NCBI GenBank assembly: GCA_021817145.1
Contig: JAKAVV010000001.1
Coordinates: 152,360-216,359 of the forward strand
DNA: 64,000 nucleotides
DNA from: a bacterium
GTDB taxonomy: Bacteria; Vulcanimicrobiota; JABDET01
Direction of reading: 5' to 3'
The first letter of the stretch is position 1; every line of letters starts with the position of its first letter. A program made the translations under genes and the position numbers. The notes beneath the pieces are model-generated. The model made no database searches. It was not told where the DNA came from and saw nothing but the letters and a program-made list of their open reading frames with translations. Positions 43,444 through 52,647 of this stretch are shown here, one piece after another.

Positions 43444-44855
43444 TTGGTGTGTGTATAGAAAACCACAAATCGATCAAATCCCTGATGATCCACAAGAAGA
43501 AGGGTTGGACCAGAGTGAGTTTTCAAGAGGCGTTTAAATTCTTCAACCGATTTAATGGGGATTCGATCTACTTGTTGAATAATATCCCCTGGAGTAATCC
43601 CTGCTTGCAGAGCTAAAGAATTTGGATCCACTGCGACAACAAGCAGCCCTGAGCTGACCTGAAGGTTATCTTCCTGTTTTACAATAGGAGTAATGGTTTT
43701 CAAATGCATCCCCCAAAAAGAAGGAGTTTTAGTGGTTGAGGCAAGTACTTTTCCAGTAGGTCTTGCTCCAACAATCACAGGCAGATACAAGCTCTGTTTC
43801 CCTCGTAAAACTTCAACCATAACTTTTGTTCCTGCTGGAGTATCCAGAGTTAAATCCAGAAGGGACTGTGGGGATGAAACTTTGTGCCCATTAAATTTTA
43901 CAATTACATCCCCTTGTTTGATCCCTGCTTTTGCTGCAGGTCCATTAGGGGAAACCTGGGCAACAAGAACCCCTTTTTTAATCCCGAAATATTTTGCAAG
44001 AGAAGAGGTTAATGGTTCCATATAAATTCCTAAGAAGCCATGTTCAACTTTCCCTTTTGTGATTAATTGATACAATTCATTTTTTGCGATATTGATTGGG
44101 ATGGCAAATCCGATTCCAACATCCCCTCCTGATGGGGTGGCAATTGCTGTATTCATCCCTATAATTTGTCCATTTATATTAACAAGGGCTCCTCCTGAAT
44201 TTCCTGGATTAATCGGAGCATCGGTTTGAATTAAATCATGATAAATGGCTTCCCCCTGTCCTTGAACAGAAATATTTCGATTGAGAGCTGAGATGACGCC
44301 AACTGTTACAGTGGAGTGAAATCCATAAGGATTTCCAATAGCAATTGCCCACTGTCCAACCTGGATATGATCTGAATTTCCTAATCTCCCTGATGGAAGA
44401 GGGTGATGGGGATTGATTTTGAGAATGGCTAAATCAGAGATGGGATCAACCCCTACCAGTTTTGCGTTTTTATAGGTTTTTCCACTGCTTAAGATAACCG
44501 AAATTTTGCTGGCATTCCGAATAACATGATCATTGGTTAAAATATACCCATCGCTTTTGATGATCATCCCGGAGCCAAGGCTGGTAAAATGTTCTCTGTA
44601 TTGAGGGGTAAAGAATTGTTTAAAGAACTGCTGGAAAGGGGTCCCCTGGAACTGGTTTTGAAAAGGGGATGCCGCTGTATTGACTGTTCCCTGGGCGCTG
44701 ATGTTGACTACAAGTGGGGTTACTTTTTTTACAACGTTTACAAATCCATCCTGGAATCGTTCCAGAAGAGATGCGCTGGATGGGCTTGTTCTAAAAGCCG
44801 CAAATAAAAGAGTCAGAACAACAATGATATAAATAAATCGCTCATAACGAGCCAT
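43440..44855 (-). CDS. Periplasmic serine protease, DegP/DegQ (HtrA) family
   Basis: A 471-aa protease and chaperone of the envelope. It has an N-terminal hydrophobic segment (FIYIIVVLTLLFAAF), the S1C trypsin-like domain with triad His110 (TNDHVI), Asp141 (SDLAILKI) and Ser220 (GNSGGAL), and two PDZ domains (about 265-350 and 380-460). GGAGGTGAA precedes the ATG. Together with the BON-domain gene 48 bases upstream it forms an envelope-stress pair. Confidence 0.95.
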   Translation of the reverse strand: MARYERFIYIIVVLTLLFAAFRTSPSSASLLERFQDGFVNVVKKVTPLVVNISAQGTVNTAASPFQNQFQGTPFQQFFKQFFTPQYREHFTSLGSGMIIKSDGYILTNDHVIRNASKISVILSSGKTYKNAKLVGVDPISDLAILKINPHHPLPSGRLGNSDHIQVGQWAIAIGNPYGFHSTVTVGVISALNRNISVQGQGEAIYHDLIQTDAPINPGNSGGALVNINGQIIGMNTAIATPSGGDVGIGFAIPINIAKNELYQLITKGKVEHGFLGIYMEPLTSSLAKYFGIKKGVLVAQVSPNGPAAKAGIKQGDVIVKFNGHKVSSPQSLLDLTLDTPAGTKVMVEVLRGKQSLYLPVIVGARPTGKVLASTTKTPSFWGMHLKTITPIVKQEDNLQVSSGLLVVAVDPNSLALQAGITPGDIIQQVDRIPIKSVEEFKRLLKTHSGPTLLLVDHQGFDRFVVFYTHTK

Positions 44856-44903
44856 TTTAATTCACCTCCATCATTTGTGATAAATCATCATTTCCATTTT
44901 ATT

Positions 44904-45416
44904 TCAACTATGAACTTGAATTTCATTAACCACCTTTTTAACTCCTGCCACTTCTCTTGCCAGATGAGTGGCAAGAAGAGATTGTTCTTTATGAGATACC
45001 TTCCCTTTTAAAAGGACAGTTCCATTGTAGGTTTGAACATGCAGTTTCAATCCCGCAATTCCTTCTTCAGTCACAAGCCTTTCAAAAACAAGGGTTGTTA
45101 TTTTTAGATCGCGAAACAACTGAGTCGGGGTTCTGATGGTATGGGCTAAATGAATTTCATTTTTTACACTTTTCACTCCTCTCGCGCTTTTTGCGATTGA
45201 AACGATCCTTTTTTCTTCCTGATGATTAGCGCTGCCTGTCAGCCATACGATTCCATGTCTTGCTTTTACTTTTACGCTGAACAAAGCCAAAGGGTATGTT
45301 TTAGCCGTTCTACCCAGGATTTCCGCTGTCACAGCAGCGTTTTTTACCCCTTTCCAATGGCTCCAAACCCAGTATCCAGCAGCAGCTAAAATTAAAAGTA
45401 AAATAATCTTTTTCAT
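44904..45416 (-). CDS. BON-domain protein (OsmY-like), membrane-anchored
   Basis: A 170-aa protein with an N-terminal hydrophobic segment (IILLLILAAAGYWVW) and two BON domains (about 45-95 and 105-168), each with the G-V-KSVKNEI or G-VKKVVNEI end. BON domains bind membranes or outer-membrane components; OsmY protects the envelope in osmotic stress. It is followed by degP on the same strand. Confidence 0.88.
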   Translation of the reverse strand: MKKIILLLILAAAGYWVWSHWKGVKNAAVTAEILGRTAKTYPLALFSVKVKARHGIVWLTGSANHQEEKRIVSIAKSARGVKSVKNEIHLAHTIRTPTQLFRDLKITTLVFERLVTEEGIAGLKLHVQTYNGTVLLKGKVSHKEQSLLATHLAREVAGVKKVVNEIQVHS

Positions 45417-45499
45417 CGTATAGAAAGAAAAGCGCTTTGAATAAAGAGATTCTCCACAATCGAGTTGTTTCCATTTTTTTAAGGATTCTTTTTAAGGAT

Positions 45500-45527
45500 T
45501 TCGAATTGTCGAATTCGAATTGTCGAA
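45500..45527. repeat. Tandem 14-bp repeat TTCGAATTGTCGAA
   Basis: Two perfect head-to-tail copies lie in the divergent spacer between the BON gene and the 478-aa gene. They are flanked by an inverted pair TTGTTTCC (45465-45472) and GGAAACAA (45530-45537). The arrangement suggests a binding site for a dimeric regulator; no protein is known. Confidence 0.6.
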
Positions 45528-45556
45528 GAGGAAACAATTTGTTCATGATTTTCCCC

Positions 45557-45585
45557 TTGTTCCTTCCTTTTTTTAGAGGTATATT
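45557..45585 (+). promoter_or_regulatory. Putative promoter of the 478-aa gene
   Basis: TTGTTC, 17 bases, then TATATT, about 55 bases before the start codon. The -35 hexamer is only half matched. It lies just after the tandem 14-bp repeat. Confidence 0.4.
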
Positions 45586-45640
45586 AAAGTTAAGATCCCA
45601 TAAACAAAAATGTGGGGAAAAAGATTAAGGAGGAACGGTT

Positions 45641-47077
45641 ATGGAAATTCGAGTAAGTTCAGGTTCAGGATTAAAAGGGACAGCAGCGGCCCAAACTTCA
45701 ACCATTGATCCAACTCAAATTCAAGGTTCATCAGGAATTCCGCCAGCAGGGGCTGTTTATGTCGGACTTTCTCCCCAGGATCAAGTTTCAATTTATCATG
45801 GAACAGTTGCTGGAGATACAGATGCAGCCCCTTCAGCTCAAGAGCTTTTGAAAGCTGCTCCTGACACAGGAGGGTTATCCAATGCTGACTATATTTATAA
45901 TCAGATTTCAAAATTAAATGGAGGAGCCCAGCTCCCTGTTTTTACGGATCCGAATGGAAATCAGGTTAAATCTTTAATTTATGTTTCAGGCAGCAGTCAG
46001 GGACCTTATGGAGCTTTTCATATTGATGATGCTGGGCAGGTTGGTTTTGATAAAATCGTGGTGGACAGTTTAGATGCAGCAGGAAATTATTCTACGGGAT
46101 CAGGGCTTTCCAGCGCAATTAAACCGATCTCAAACAATTCTGGAATGGTGTATGATGGACCAAATGGGCTATTTAAAGCAACCATGGCAAAAGATCCCAG
46201 TATTCAATCTGCCACAACAGCCCAACTGCTTCAAGCGATTGCTTCCCAGGAACAGTCAGGGAGAGCTTTAATGAGTTATTTGACAACAGGAAATCCTTCT
46301 GCTCCTCCGACCAGGTTGACAGGTGTTGTGAATGATTCTGCTTTGACAAAAACCCAGCTTGCTCAAAAATTAACTGGACTGAATAAAAGCGTTCAAGCTC
46401 TGATGCAAACAGTTGCAGCATCAACTCCTGGAAGACAGTACCTTTCAACTGCTCTGTTTGCCGCTGAACTAACAGAAAGTTTCGAACAGCTTGGCAGCTA
46501 TGCCAATGCTGGTCAAACCGATGGTGAAGCATTAAGCCGCTGGACTGCTTTCAGCCTTGCTCCTGAAATTGCTCTTGTCCCTGGATTTAACAGCGCTGTA
46601 ACTCAGCAGTGGTGGCAGGATGGGCATCCAGATTGGGTGAATAACAATTCTCAGAGCGATCAATCAACAGATGGAAATGCCGCAGGAGTAATGTTCCTCG
46701 GGTTTTTAAATCATTATCTTGGAATTCCTCTGGATCAGATCATTAAAAATATGCCGGTAACCCAGGGGGATAATGGGTCTCCTCTTGGACAAACCTACGT
46801 GAATTTGACGAAGCAGTATCCTAAATTGGCTCAAGAAGTGGCTCAACTAGCAGGGAATAAAGCTGCTGGAACAACTGGTCAGGATGCTTTTAATGCCATG
46901 ATCAATCTTTTAACGAAAAATGCGCAGAACTCAAATGGGACTTTGAATCTTCCTGCTGATGGGGATCCCTATTTAAGCATGGCGGGAGCAGTGAATGGAG
47001 GGCTTTATGCAAGCGGTTCTAGTTCAGCCGGGGCGGGAGGCGCCTCTGCGAAAAGCCTAGTTTCTGTCATGGCATAA
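45641..47077 (+). CDS. Large Ala/Gly/Ser/Gln-rich protein of unknown function
   Basis: A 478-aa protein without a signal peptide or membrane segment, preceded by AAGGAGGA. The N-terminal ~200 residues are Gly/Ser/Thr-rich and probably form strands or loops. The middle (about 200-320) is helical. A segment near 325-370 (WWQDGHPDWVNN, then DGNAAGVMFLGFLNHYLGI) recalls a poorly characterised domain in which a single helix pair follows a D-V-N pattern, but I cannot name it. The tail is Ala/Gly/Ser-rich. It has its own promoter and terminator, so it is a single-gene unit. Confidence 0.65.
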   Translation: MEIRVSSGSGLKGTAAAQTSTIDPTQIQGSSGIPPAGAVYVGLSPQDQVSIYHGTVAGDTDAAPSAQELLKAAPDTGGLSNADYIYNQISKLNGGAQLPVFTDPNGNQVKSLIYVSGSSQGPYGAFHIDDAGQVGFDKIVVDSLDAAGNYSTGSGLSSAIKPISNNSGMVYDGPNGLFKATMAKDPSIQSATTAQLLQAIASQEQSGRALMSYLTTGNPSAPPTRLTGVVNDSALTKTQLAQKLTGLNKSVQALMQTVAASTPGRQYLSTALFAAELTESFEQLGSYANAGQTDGEALSRWTAFSLAPEIALVPGFNSAVTQQWWQDGHPDWVNNNSQSDQSTDGNAAGVMFLGFLNHYLGIPLDQIIKNMPVTQGDNGSPLGQTYVNLTKQYPKLAQEVAQLAGNKAAGTTGQDAFNAMINLLTKNAQNSNGTLNLPADGDPYLSMAGAVNGGLYASGSSSAGAGGASAKSLVSVMA

Positions 47078-47098
47078 CTTTAAGTAAAATACGAGTTA

Positions 47099-47147
47099 GG
47101 TGCTCTAGCGAGTGTGTAAAAGCTTGCTAGAGCGCCTGAGGTTTTTT
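47099..47147 (+). terminator. Rho-independent terminator of the 478-aa gene
   Basis: GGTGCTCTAGCGAG and CTTGCTAGAGCGCC form a 14-position stem with two imperfect pairs and a 10-base loop, followed by GAGGTTTTTT and a second long T-run. A classic strong terminator. Confidence 0.88.
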
Positions 47148-47177
47148 CATTTTTTTTCATCTTTTTTACTGGAATGG

Positions 47178-49409
47178 TTAAAAAAATGCGTAAGTGTACT
47201 TCAGTTCGAATTTCTGATTTTCCTGGAGAGGGCTGGCGCCAGTTATTGATGAGACAAATTGAGGACCAAGGATATAAATAGCATAAAGGTGACTTTCTGT
47301 CCGAAATCTCCAGTCTAGAATCGCGTCTTCGGATCCTGGATGAGGGGCTGTTGAATCGTTTTGATATTGAATTTGTAGATTTAAATAGCGTGAAAAGGCA
47401 TAAGTTAAACTGTCTGTGTCTAAAATCAAGTGAATCTTTCCTACTCCCAATTGAAGGGCTTGATCACTGTGAGAGTAGTTGGCTGAAAGATGGATCCCAG
47501 GGTTTAGACTTATGGTGTAATTGATCCCATGCTCTTTTCCTGTAAAGGTTCTTCCCCAATAATAACTTAAAAAATATGAAAAAAGAGAGGTTGGATTAGA
47601 ACTGTAAGAAACAACATGTTCCTGAGTCGTATATCCCCCTGCTGGAACTGTAAGATTTGGGATCGGCTGGAAAGAGGAGAAAAGGTTCCAGTTTGTTTTA
47701 TCATAAGGCTGGATATAAAGAAAAGAGCCATTATTAAAAAGAATGGTCATCTGATAATGAAATTCAGACAAAAAAGGTTCCCCTTGAATCAGATTGACTC
47801 GTAAAAGTTCATCAAAAAAATTGATATGTCGAATATCAAAAATTCGAGGCCTAAGAGTAAAACTTTCATTGAGATCCGTGGTATTGTCATCCGAAAATTT
47901 CCGAAATCCCAGTTCAGGATTAAAATTTGGTTCTTGATCTTCTTGAAGAAAAGAGGCATTAACCCAATTGTTTTGATAACTTGCTCCAAATAACCCTCCC
48001 CAATTGTTTCCTTTTAACCCTGGAGTATTTGTTTCAGCAAAAAAACCTCCAATCCCAAAATGGGAATTCAAAAAATTTAGATTGTAGTCAGTTCCATAAG
48101 TGTCATTATTTAATAAAGAGTCCCCTGGAACATCTTTTTGTATTCCGATAAATCCAATGTAGGATCCGGATGAAAACCTTTGTTTCAGTCGTTCCACACC
48201 ATAATTGATCGGGGGTGTTAGAGGAGTGGCATCCTGCCTAACCGCTAACATTCCAATATCTTCATTCCCAATTGAACCATCTACTTTTAATCCCCCTTCA
48301 AGAGGAACAACAGCCCCTGTGGCTGGATCAATTCCAATATTTCTGCTGAAAAATAACTGATTCAACCCTGAAAATCCAGCATTAAAGATATCTTCTCTTT
48401 CCAGAAAAAAAGAGCGGTCTTCTGGCAGATAAAGAGGGATTGGAGAGAAATTAATCTGCTCTAAATCAGCGGGAGTTTGCGAAAAATCAGGGTTGACTGC
48501 CGCTCTTCCCATGATTCCACTGGTAATCCCAAATTTATAATCAAATCCAGAGGTTCCATACAGTCCATAAGGCTCAGGAAGGTTCTTCTGATACGCGCCT
48601 GAAACGTACGGTTCAAATAACTGAAGTTTTGTGGATTTGATCCCGTGAAAAGGACCGATTGTTCCTGCTTTTGAAAGAGTATAAATCCCGTAAATCCTCT
48701 GCCAGGCTGTCCATACATCCACTTCTTGTTTTCTGCGGATATCTCTTTGAAAATTGATCCTCCAGATGGCATGTTTGCTGCTGAAGTTTAGAGTTGAAAA
48801 AGGGATCGCGATTTCAGCAGTCCAACCTGTTTTAACGATTTTTGCTCTGGAATGCCAGATCCCATTCCAGGCAGTATCTACCAGTCCCCCTTCTTCTCCA
48901 ACAAGGGCATCCAGTTTTGTTCCTAATGGATTGACCGCGAAAAAATATCCGTTCTGACCGCTGTCCGTTGGATCAATGATAACAAGAAACTGATCATCAG
49001 TTCCTTGATTTCCATCTCTGACCAACTGTTTCGCCAAAATTTTAGAGGGATGGGGATCATAGCAGTAGATCCCAAAATAAATCGCTTTTTTTGTATAAAG
49101 AATTCGAACTGTTGTTTTAAAAGTGGCAGGTTCCCCATTATCTGGGGAATATTGAATAAAATGAGTTACTAAAGCCCCTTTTTCCCATTCGGGATCAGTG
49201 AGAGTTCCTGTTAATCGAGGGGGGCGCTTTACATAAACAGGAATAATTCCATGAGCAGGGATGACTGTTTGAGCAGGGATGAGGGATCTTGGGGCTGCAT
49301 AAGATTTTACAGGCATGAATCCAAGTAAAAAAAAGATAAGAATCCAAGCAGCTCTGTATTGAAAACCACTCCAAGCGCGCTGTTTCGGTGTTGTGAAGGA
49401 GTCAAACAT
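47178..49409 (-). CDS. CBM9-like / DUF5916 outer-membrane protein
   Basis: A 743-aa protein with an N-terminal signal segment (AAWILIFFLLGFMPVKSYA), a CBM9-like beta-sandwich (about 60-250; LTGTLTDPEWEKGALVTHF, then GTDDQFLVIIDPTDSG) and a C-terminal DUF5916-type beta-barrel ending in Phe (YTYAFF). Family members are surface proteins of unknown substrate, often beside polymer-degrading systems. It overlaps the PilZ gene by 8 bases at the end of the secG-opp-guaA run. Confidence 0.87.
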   Translation of the reverse strand: MFDSFTTPKQRAWSGFQYRAAWILIFFLLGFMPVKSYAAPRSLIPAQTVIPAHGIIPVYVKRPPRLTGTLTDPEWEKGALVTHFIQYSPDNGEPATFKTTVRILYTKKAIYFGIYCYDPHPSKILAKQLVRDGNQGTDDQFLVIIDPTDSGQNGYFFAVNPLGTKLDALVGEEGGLVDTAWNGIWHSRAKIVKTGWTAEIAIPFSTLNFSSKHAIWRINFQRDIRRKQEVDVWTAWQRIYGIYTLSKAGTIGPFHGIKSTKLQLFEPYVSGAYQKNLPEPYGLYGTSGFDYKFGITSGIMGRAAVNPDFSQTPADLEQINFSPIPLYLPEDRSFFLEREDIFNAGFSGLNQLFFSRNIGIDPATGAVVPLEGGLKVDGSIGNEDIGMLAVRQDATPLTPPINYGVERLKQRFSSGSYIGFIGIQKDVPGDSLLNNDTYGTDYNLNFLNSHFGIGGFFAETNTPGLKGNNWGGLFGASYQNNWVNASFLQEDQEPNFNPELGFRKFSDDNTTDLNESFTLRPRIFDIRHINFFDELLRVNLIQGEPFLSEFHYQMTILFNNGSFLYIQPYDKTNWNLFSSFQPIPNLTVPAGGYTTQEHVVSYSSNPTSLFSYFLSYYWGRTFTGKEHGINYTISLNPGIHLSANYSHSDQALQLGVGKIHLILDTDSLTYAFSRYLNLQIQYQNDSTAPHPGSEDAILDWRFRTESHLYAIYILGPQFVSSITGASPLQENQKFELKYTYAFF

Positions 49410-49842
49410 AAGGTTCTTTTTTCAGTTTTGCCTGTCCTGATTCGATTAAATTAGAAAGGACATCTACCAGAACATCCCGATCTCTGTCATGTTCCTCTAA
49501 AATACCATCGAACTGTTTTTCCGAGATGAGGAAAAAAGCTCCATATAAATATTGATCTCCTTGAACCTGACTTTTCCATATAATGTGTCCTGTAATAAGG
49601 GGGGATTCAATGGCATGAGAAACAAAAGGAGTAAAATCGAACAAAATGGTTGAGTCAGGCATAAGATCTATAGAGGTTTCCATTTGAAGACCTTCAAGAC
49701 TGAAGTCGCTGATAACGCATTCCTGCCATTTATCGCTTTCTTCAGAGTACCAAAAATTTAAAGGAATCTTTACAGAATAGCGGCGAAAACGCCTTTTCTC
49801 TCTGTCAGACCGTTCAGGAGTTTTCCTTGGAACTGAGTCCAC
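49402..49842 (-). CDS. PilZ-domain c-di-GMP receptor
   Basis: A PilZ protein with both ligand motifs: RRFRRYSV (RxxxR) and ISDFSLEGLQM (DxSxxG). It probably links c-di-GMP to surface behaviour; no diguanylate cyclase is in the window. The track start at 49914 is a TTG inside guaA; an ATG at 49908 is also inside guaA. I prefer the GTG at 49842, just after the guaA stop and 15 residues before the motif, giving about 146 residues. The start remains uncertain. Confidence 0.82.
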   Translation of the reverse strand: MDSVPRKTPERSDREKRRFRRYSVKIPLNFWYSEESDKWQECVISDFSLEGLQMETSIDLMPDSTILFDFTPFVSHAIESPLITGHIIWKSQVQGDQYLYGAFFLISEKQFDGILEEHDRDRDVLVDVLSNLIESGQAKLKKEPYV

Positions 49843-49864
49843 TCTTCTTATTTTACCACGAATT

Positions 49865-51400
49865 TCATTCCCATTCAATGGTTCCAGGGGGTTTTGGGGT
49901 AATATCATAAACAACCCGATTAATTCCTTTTACTTCACTAATGATTCTGCTTGAAATTTGATTTAACACTTTCCAGGGCAGAGGAGCAGAAGAAGCAGTC
50001 ATTCCATCTTGAGAGTGAACCGCTCGAATGGCTGCCACTTGTTCATAAGTCCTCTTATCTCCCATCACACCAACTGTTTTTAAAGGGAGGAGAACAGCAA
50101 AATACTGCCAAAGCTTCCCTGCTTCTTTCGTTTTTTCTATCTCTTCCTGCACAATTAAATCCGCTTTTCGTAAAAGGGAGAGCCGTTTTTCATCAACTGC
50201 GCCTAAAATACGGACAGCCAGCCCAGGTCCAGGGAAAGGCTGCCTTTTTAAAATTTTGTCTGGCAGCCCTAATGTTTTTCCGATTTCTCTGACTTCATCT
50301 TTAAAAAGATACCGCAGAGGTTCAATGAGTTCTAGTTTCATATTTTTAGGGAGCCCTCCAACATTATGGTGGGTTTTAATTTTAGCGGAAAGCTTGTTCT
50401 TGCCAACAGAGCTTTCAATAACATCAGGGTAAAGCGTCCCCTGCGCCAAAAATTTCACGTTTAAGGATTTTGCTTTTTTTTCAAAAAGTTGAATAAAAGT
50501 TCTGCCGATGATTTTTCTTTTTTTTTCAGGATCTTCCACATTTTTGAGCTCTTTTAAAAAAAATTCAGCTGAATTTGAGACGTGAAAACTCATCGGGAAA
50601 TGAGAAAGAATCTCTATTACATCCTGTTTTTCATTTTCTCTTAAAAGCCCTGTGTCCACAAAAACAGAGTGAAGGTTTTTCCCAACCGCTTTTGCGGTTA
50701 AAAGAGCGGCAACTGTTGAATCAATTCCTCCTGAAACTCCGCAGATTACTTTCTCTTCTTTGACTTGTTCTTGGATCTGCTGAATTGAATCTTGTATAAA
50801 GGAGTTTAAATTCCATGAAAATTGGCAATTGCAGATCTTTAAAAAGTTTTTTAAAAGAGTTTTCCCAAAAAGGGTATGGGTTACTTCAGGATGGAACTGC
50901 ACCCCATAAATTTTTTTCTCGTCATTTCCTACAGCAGAAATCAATCCTGATAAACTTCGAGCAAGGACATGAAATGGAGAAGGGATTTTTGACACTTCGT
51001 CCCCATGACTCATCCAGCAGGAAGATCCAGTTTTTATATTTTGAAACAAAGGGGAAGAATTTAGAATTTCAATTTGCGCTGGACCGTACTCTCTTTTGAG
51101 TGATGAGCGGACCTCTCCATTAAACTCTTTTGCCAAGAGCTGCATCCCATAACAGATTCCAAGAACAGGGAGGTTTTGTTTTAAAATCCAATCAGGAAGT
51201 TGGGGCGCATCTTTGTCATAGACACTGGCAGGACCCCCGCTTAAAACGATCCCTTTGGGTTTAAGAGATAAAACTTTTGTTAATGCTGTGTCAGGAGGGA
51301 GAAGTTCTGTATAAACTCCGAGTTCTCGAATTCTTCTGCAAATCAATTGGTTGTACTGCGACCCGTAATCCAGGACTAGAATGGTTTCCCTGCTGTTCAT
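49865..51400 (-). CDS. guaA: GMP synthase (glutamine-hydrolysing)
   Basis: It aminates XMP to GMP using glutamine and ATP. The start was moved to the ATG at 51400, which overlaps the upstream stop as ATGA and gives the usual 511 residues. The amidotransferase domain has LDYGSQYNQLI, nucleophile Cys83 (GICYGMQ) and His170/Glu172 (QFHPE). The ATP pyrophosphatase PP-loop is SGGIDS (about 223-228), and the C-terminal dimerisation domain ends in PPGTIEWE. Confidence 0.97.
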   Translation of the reverse strand: MNSRETILVLDYGSQYNQLICRRIRELGVYTELLPPDTALTKVLSLKPKGIVLSGGPASVYDKDAPQLPDWILKQNLPVLGICYGMQLLAKEFNGEVRSSLKREYGPAQIEILNSSPLFQNIKTGSSCWMSHGDEVSKIPSPFHVLARSLSGLISAVGNDEKKIYGVQFHPEVTHTLFGKTLLKNFLKICNCQFSWNLNSFIQDSIQQIQEQVKEEKVICGVSGGIDSTVAALLTAKAVGKNLHSVFVDTGLLRENEKQDVIEILSHFPMSFHVSNSAEFFLKELKNVEDPEKKRKIIGRTFIQLFEKKAKSLNVKFLAQGTLYPDVIESSVGKNKLSAKIKTHHNVGGLPKNMKLELIEPLRYLFKDEVREIGKTLGLPDKILKRQPFPGPGLAVRILGAVDEKRLSLLRKADLIVQEEIEKTKEAGKLWQYFAVLLPLKTVGVMGDKRTYEQVAAIRAVHSQDGMTASSAPLPWKVLNQISSRIISEVKGINRVVYDITPKPPGTIEWE

Positions 51401-52647
51401 TGGTTCAATTTTAAAAATTGCAGAACGCTTTCCCAAACATCATGAGCATGGGAGCCTAGATGAGGGGTGTGGTCAGTTTTGCTGTATAAAGTCAGTTTAT
51501 AAGGAGTTTGGAAGCTTTTCAATTCTCGTATTAAATCTTGGATTTTTGAGACAGGAATCAGGGAATCAGAATCTCCCAGAAATAGGGATAAGGGGGAGTG
51601 AAATCGATCCAGATATTGTAATGGGGAGCGTTTCCGATAAGGGTCAGGAGTTTGATCCGCTAAGGCTCCAATGAAAAGAATAAGGCTGACCATTTGCCAG
51701 GTCTGCGCTCTGTCTTTTGATTTTTGCAGGAAGTTCCAGTAAGCCATGAAATCCAGAATGCAGGGGAGAAGAATAAGCCCTTTTGTTTTTATCTGGGCTG
51801 CAGCAATAAAATTCGCAGTCCCTCCTTCCCCTTCTCCAAGAAGAAAGAGAGCTTCTGGATCACTGTGCCCTTGGCCTGTCAGATATTGAACTGCAGATAA
51901 AATATCTTTTACTTCTCCTAAAGAAAACTCAGGAACCCCATCTGATAATCCCTGCCCCCGAAATTCTGGCGCAAATGCAGTGAATCCGTTTTGCGCCAGT
52001 GAAATACAAGAAGCCAGGCTGAAAGGGGTAAATCCCCAAAACCCGCTGTGCCCAATGATAACAGTGGAAAGATGAGTTTTGTTTAAGGGCACAGCTAAAA
52101 AACCTCGAATATTAAATCCGTCAGATTGATATTGAACCATTTCGATTTTAATTTCATTTTCCTCTTTAGCAGTTAAAACAGGGCAGGGGATTGGACCAAT
52201 TGGGGAGAGCGCTTCACTTAAGACCTCTAAAATAAGTTTTGCTGTTTCTGGAGAGGTTTGTTTTAAAGAAACAGCTTGATTGAGGAGAAGTGTTTCACCT
52301 TCAACAGGCTGGTTTTTATTTTGTTTTATTTTCATCCCTTTTTGACACGATTCTTCTAGTTCTTCAATCGTTTTACTTTTTTCAGGGAGAGGGGGGGAGC
52401 TCTTCCACTGTGTGAGTGTTTCTTCCAGTTCATCAAATCGGATCCCAAACCCTGGAGGTTTGAGCAGTTTTAAGATTTTATGGCGTACTGAAAAAAGATC
52501 TTTTTTATTCTCTGCGGATAAGTTGGGTGTCCAGGATCTGCTGTATTCCTGCCACAGCGGAATAAAACTCAAGAGCAGTTTTCGTTCTTGTTCTGTTAAA
52601 AGTGCAGATGTAAAAGTAAGAGTGGGCTCGGCAGACAGTCGAATCAT
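51397..52647 (-). CDS. Alpha/beta-hydrolase-fold protein lacking the serine nucleophile
   Basis: A 416-aa protein with an N-terminal helical part (about 1-165) and a C-terminal alpha/beta hydrolase fold (LSTVIIGHSGFWGFTPFS, FAPEFRGQGLSDG). At the nucleophile elbow it reads LLGEGEGGT, with Glu where GxSxG has Ser. The acid (FLGDSDSLIP) and a His-rich end (HTPHLGSHAHD) remain. It may be a non-catalytic relative, or use another residue. It is coupled by ATGA to the amidotransferase gene upstream and guaA downstream. Confidence 0.75.
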   Translation of the reverse strand: MIRLSAEPTLTFTSALLTEQERKLLLSFIPLWQEYSRSWTPNLSAENKKDLFSVRHKILKLLKPPGFGIRFDELEETLTQWKSSPPLPEKSKTIEELEESCQKGMKIKQNKNQPVEGETLLLNQAVSLKQTSPETAKLILEVLSEALSPIGPIPCPVLTAKEENEIKIEMVQYQSDGFNIRGFLAVPLNKTHLSTVIIGHSGFWGFTPFSLASCISLAQNGFTAFAPEFRGQGLSDGVPEFSLGEVKDILSAVQYLTGQGHSDPEALFLLGEGEGGTANFIAAAQIKTKGLILLPCILDFMAYWNFLQKSKDRAQTWQMVSLILFIGALADQTPDPYRKRSPLQYLDRFHSPLSLFLGDSDSLIPVSKIQDLIRELKSFQTPYKLTLYSKTDHTPHLGSHAHDVWESVLQFLKLNQ

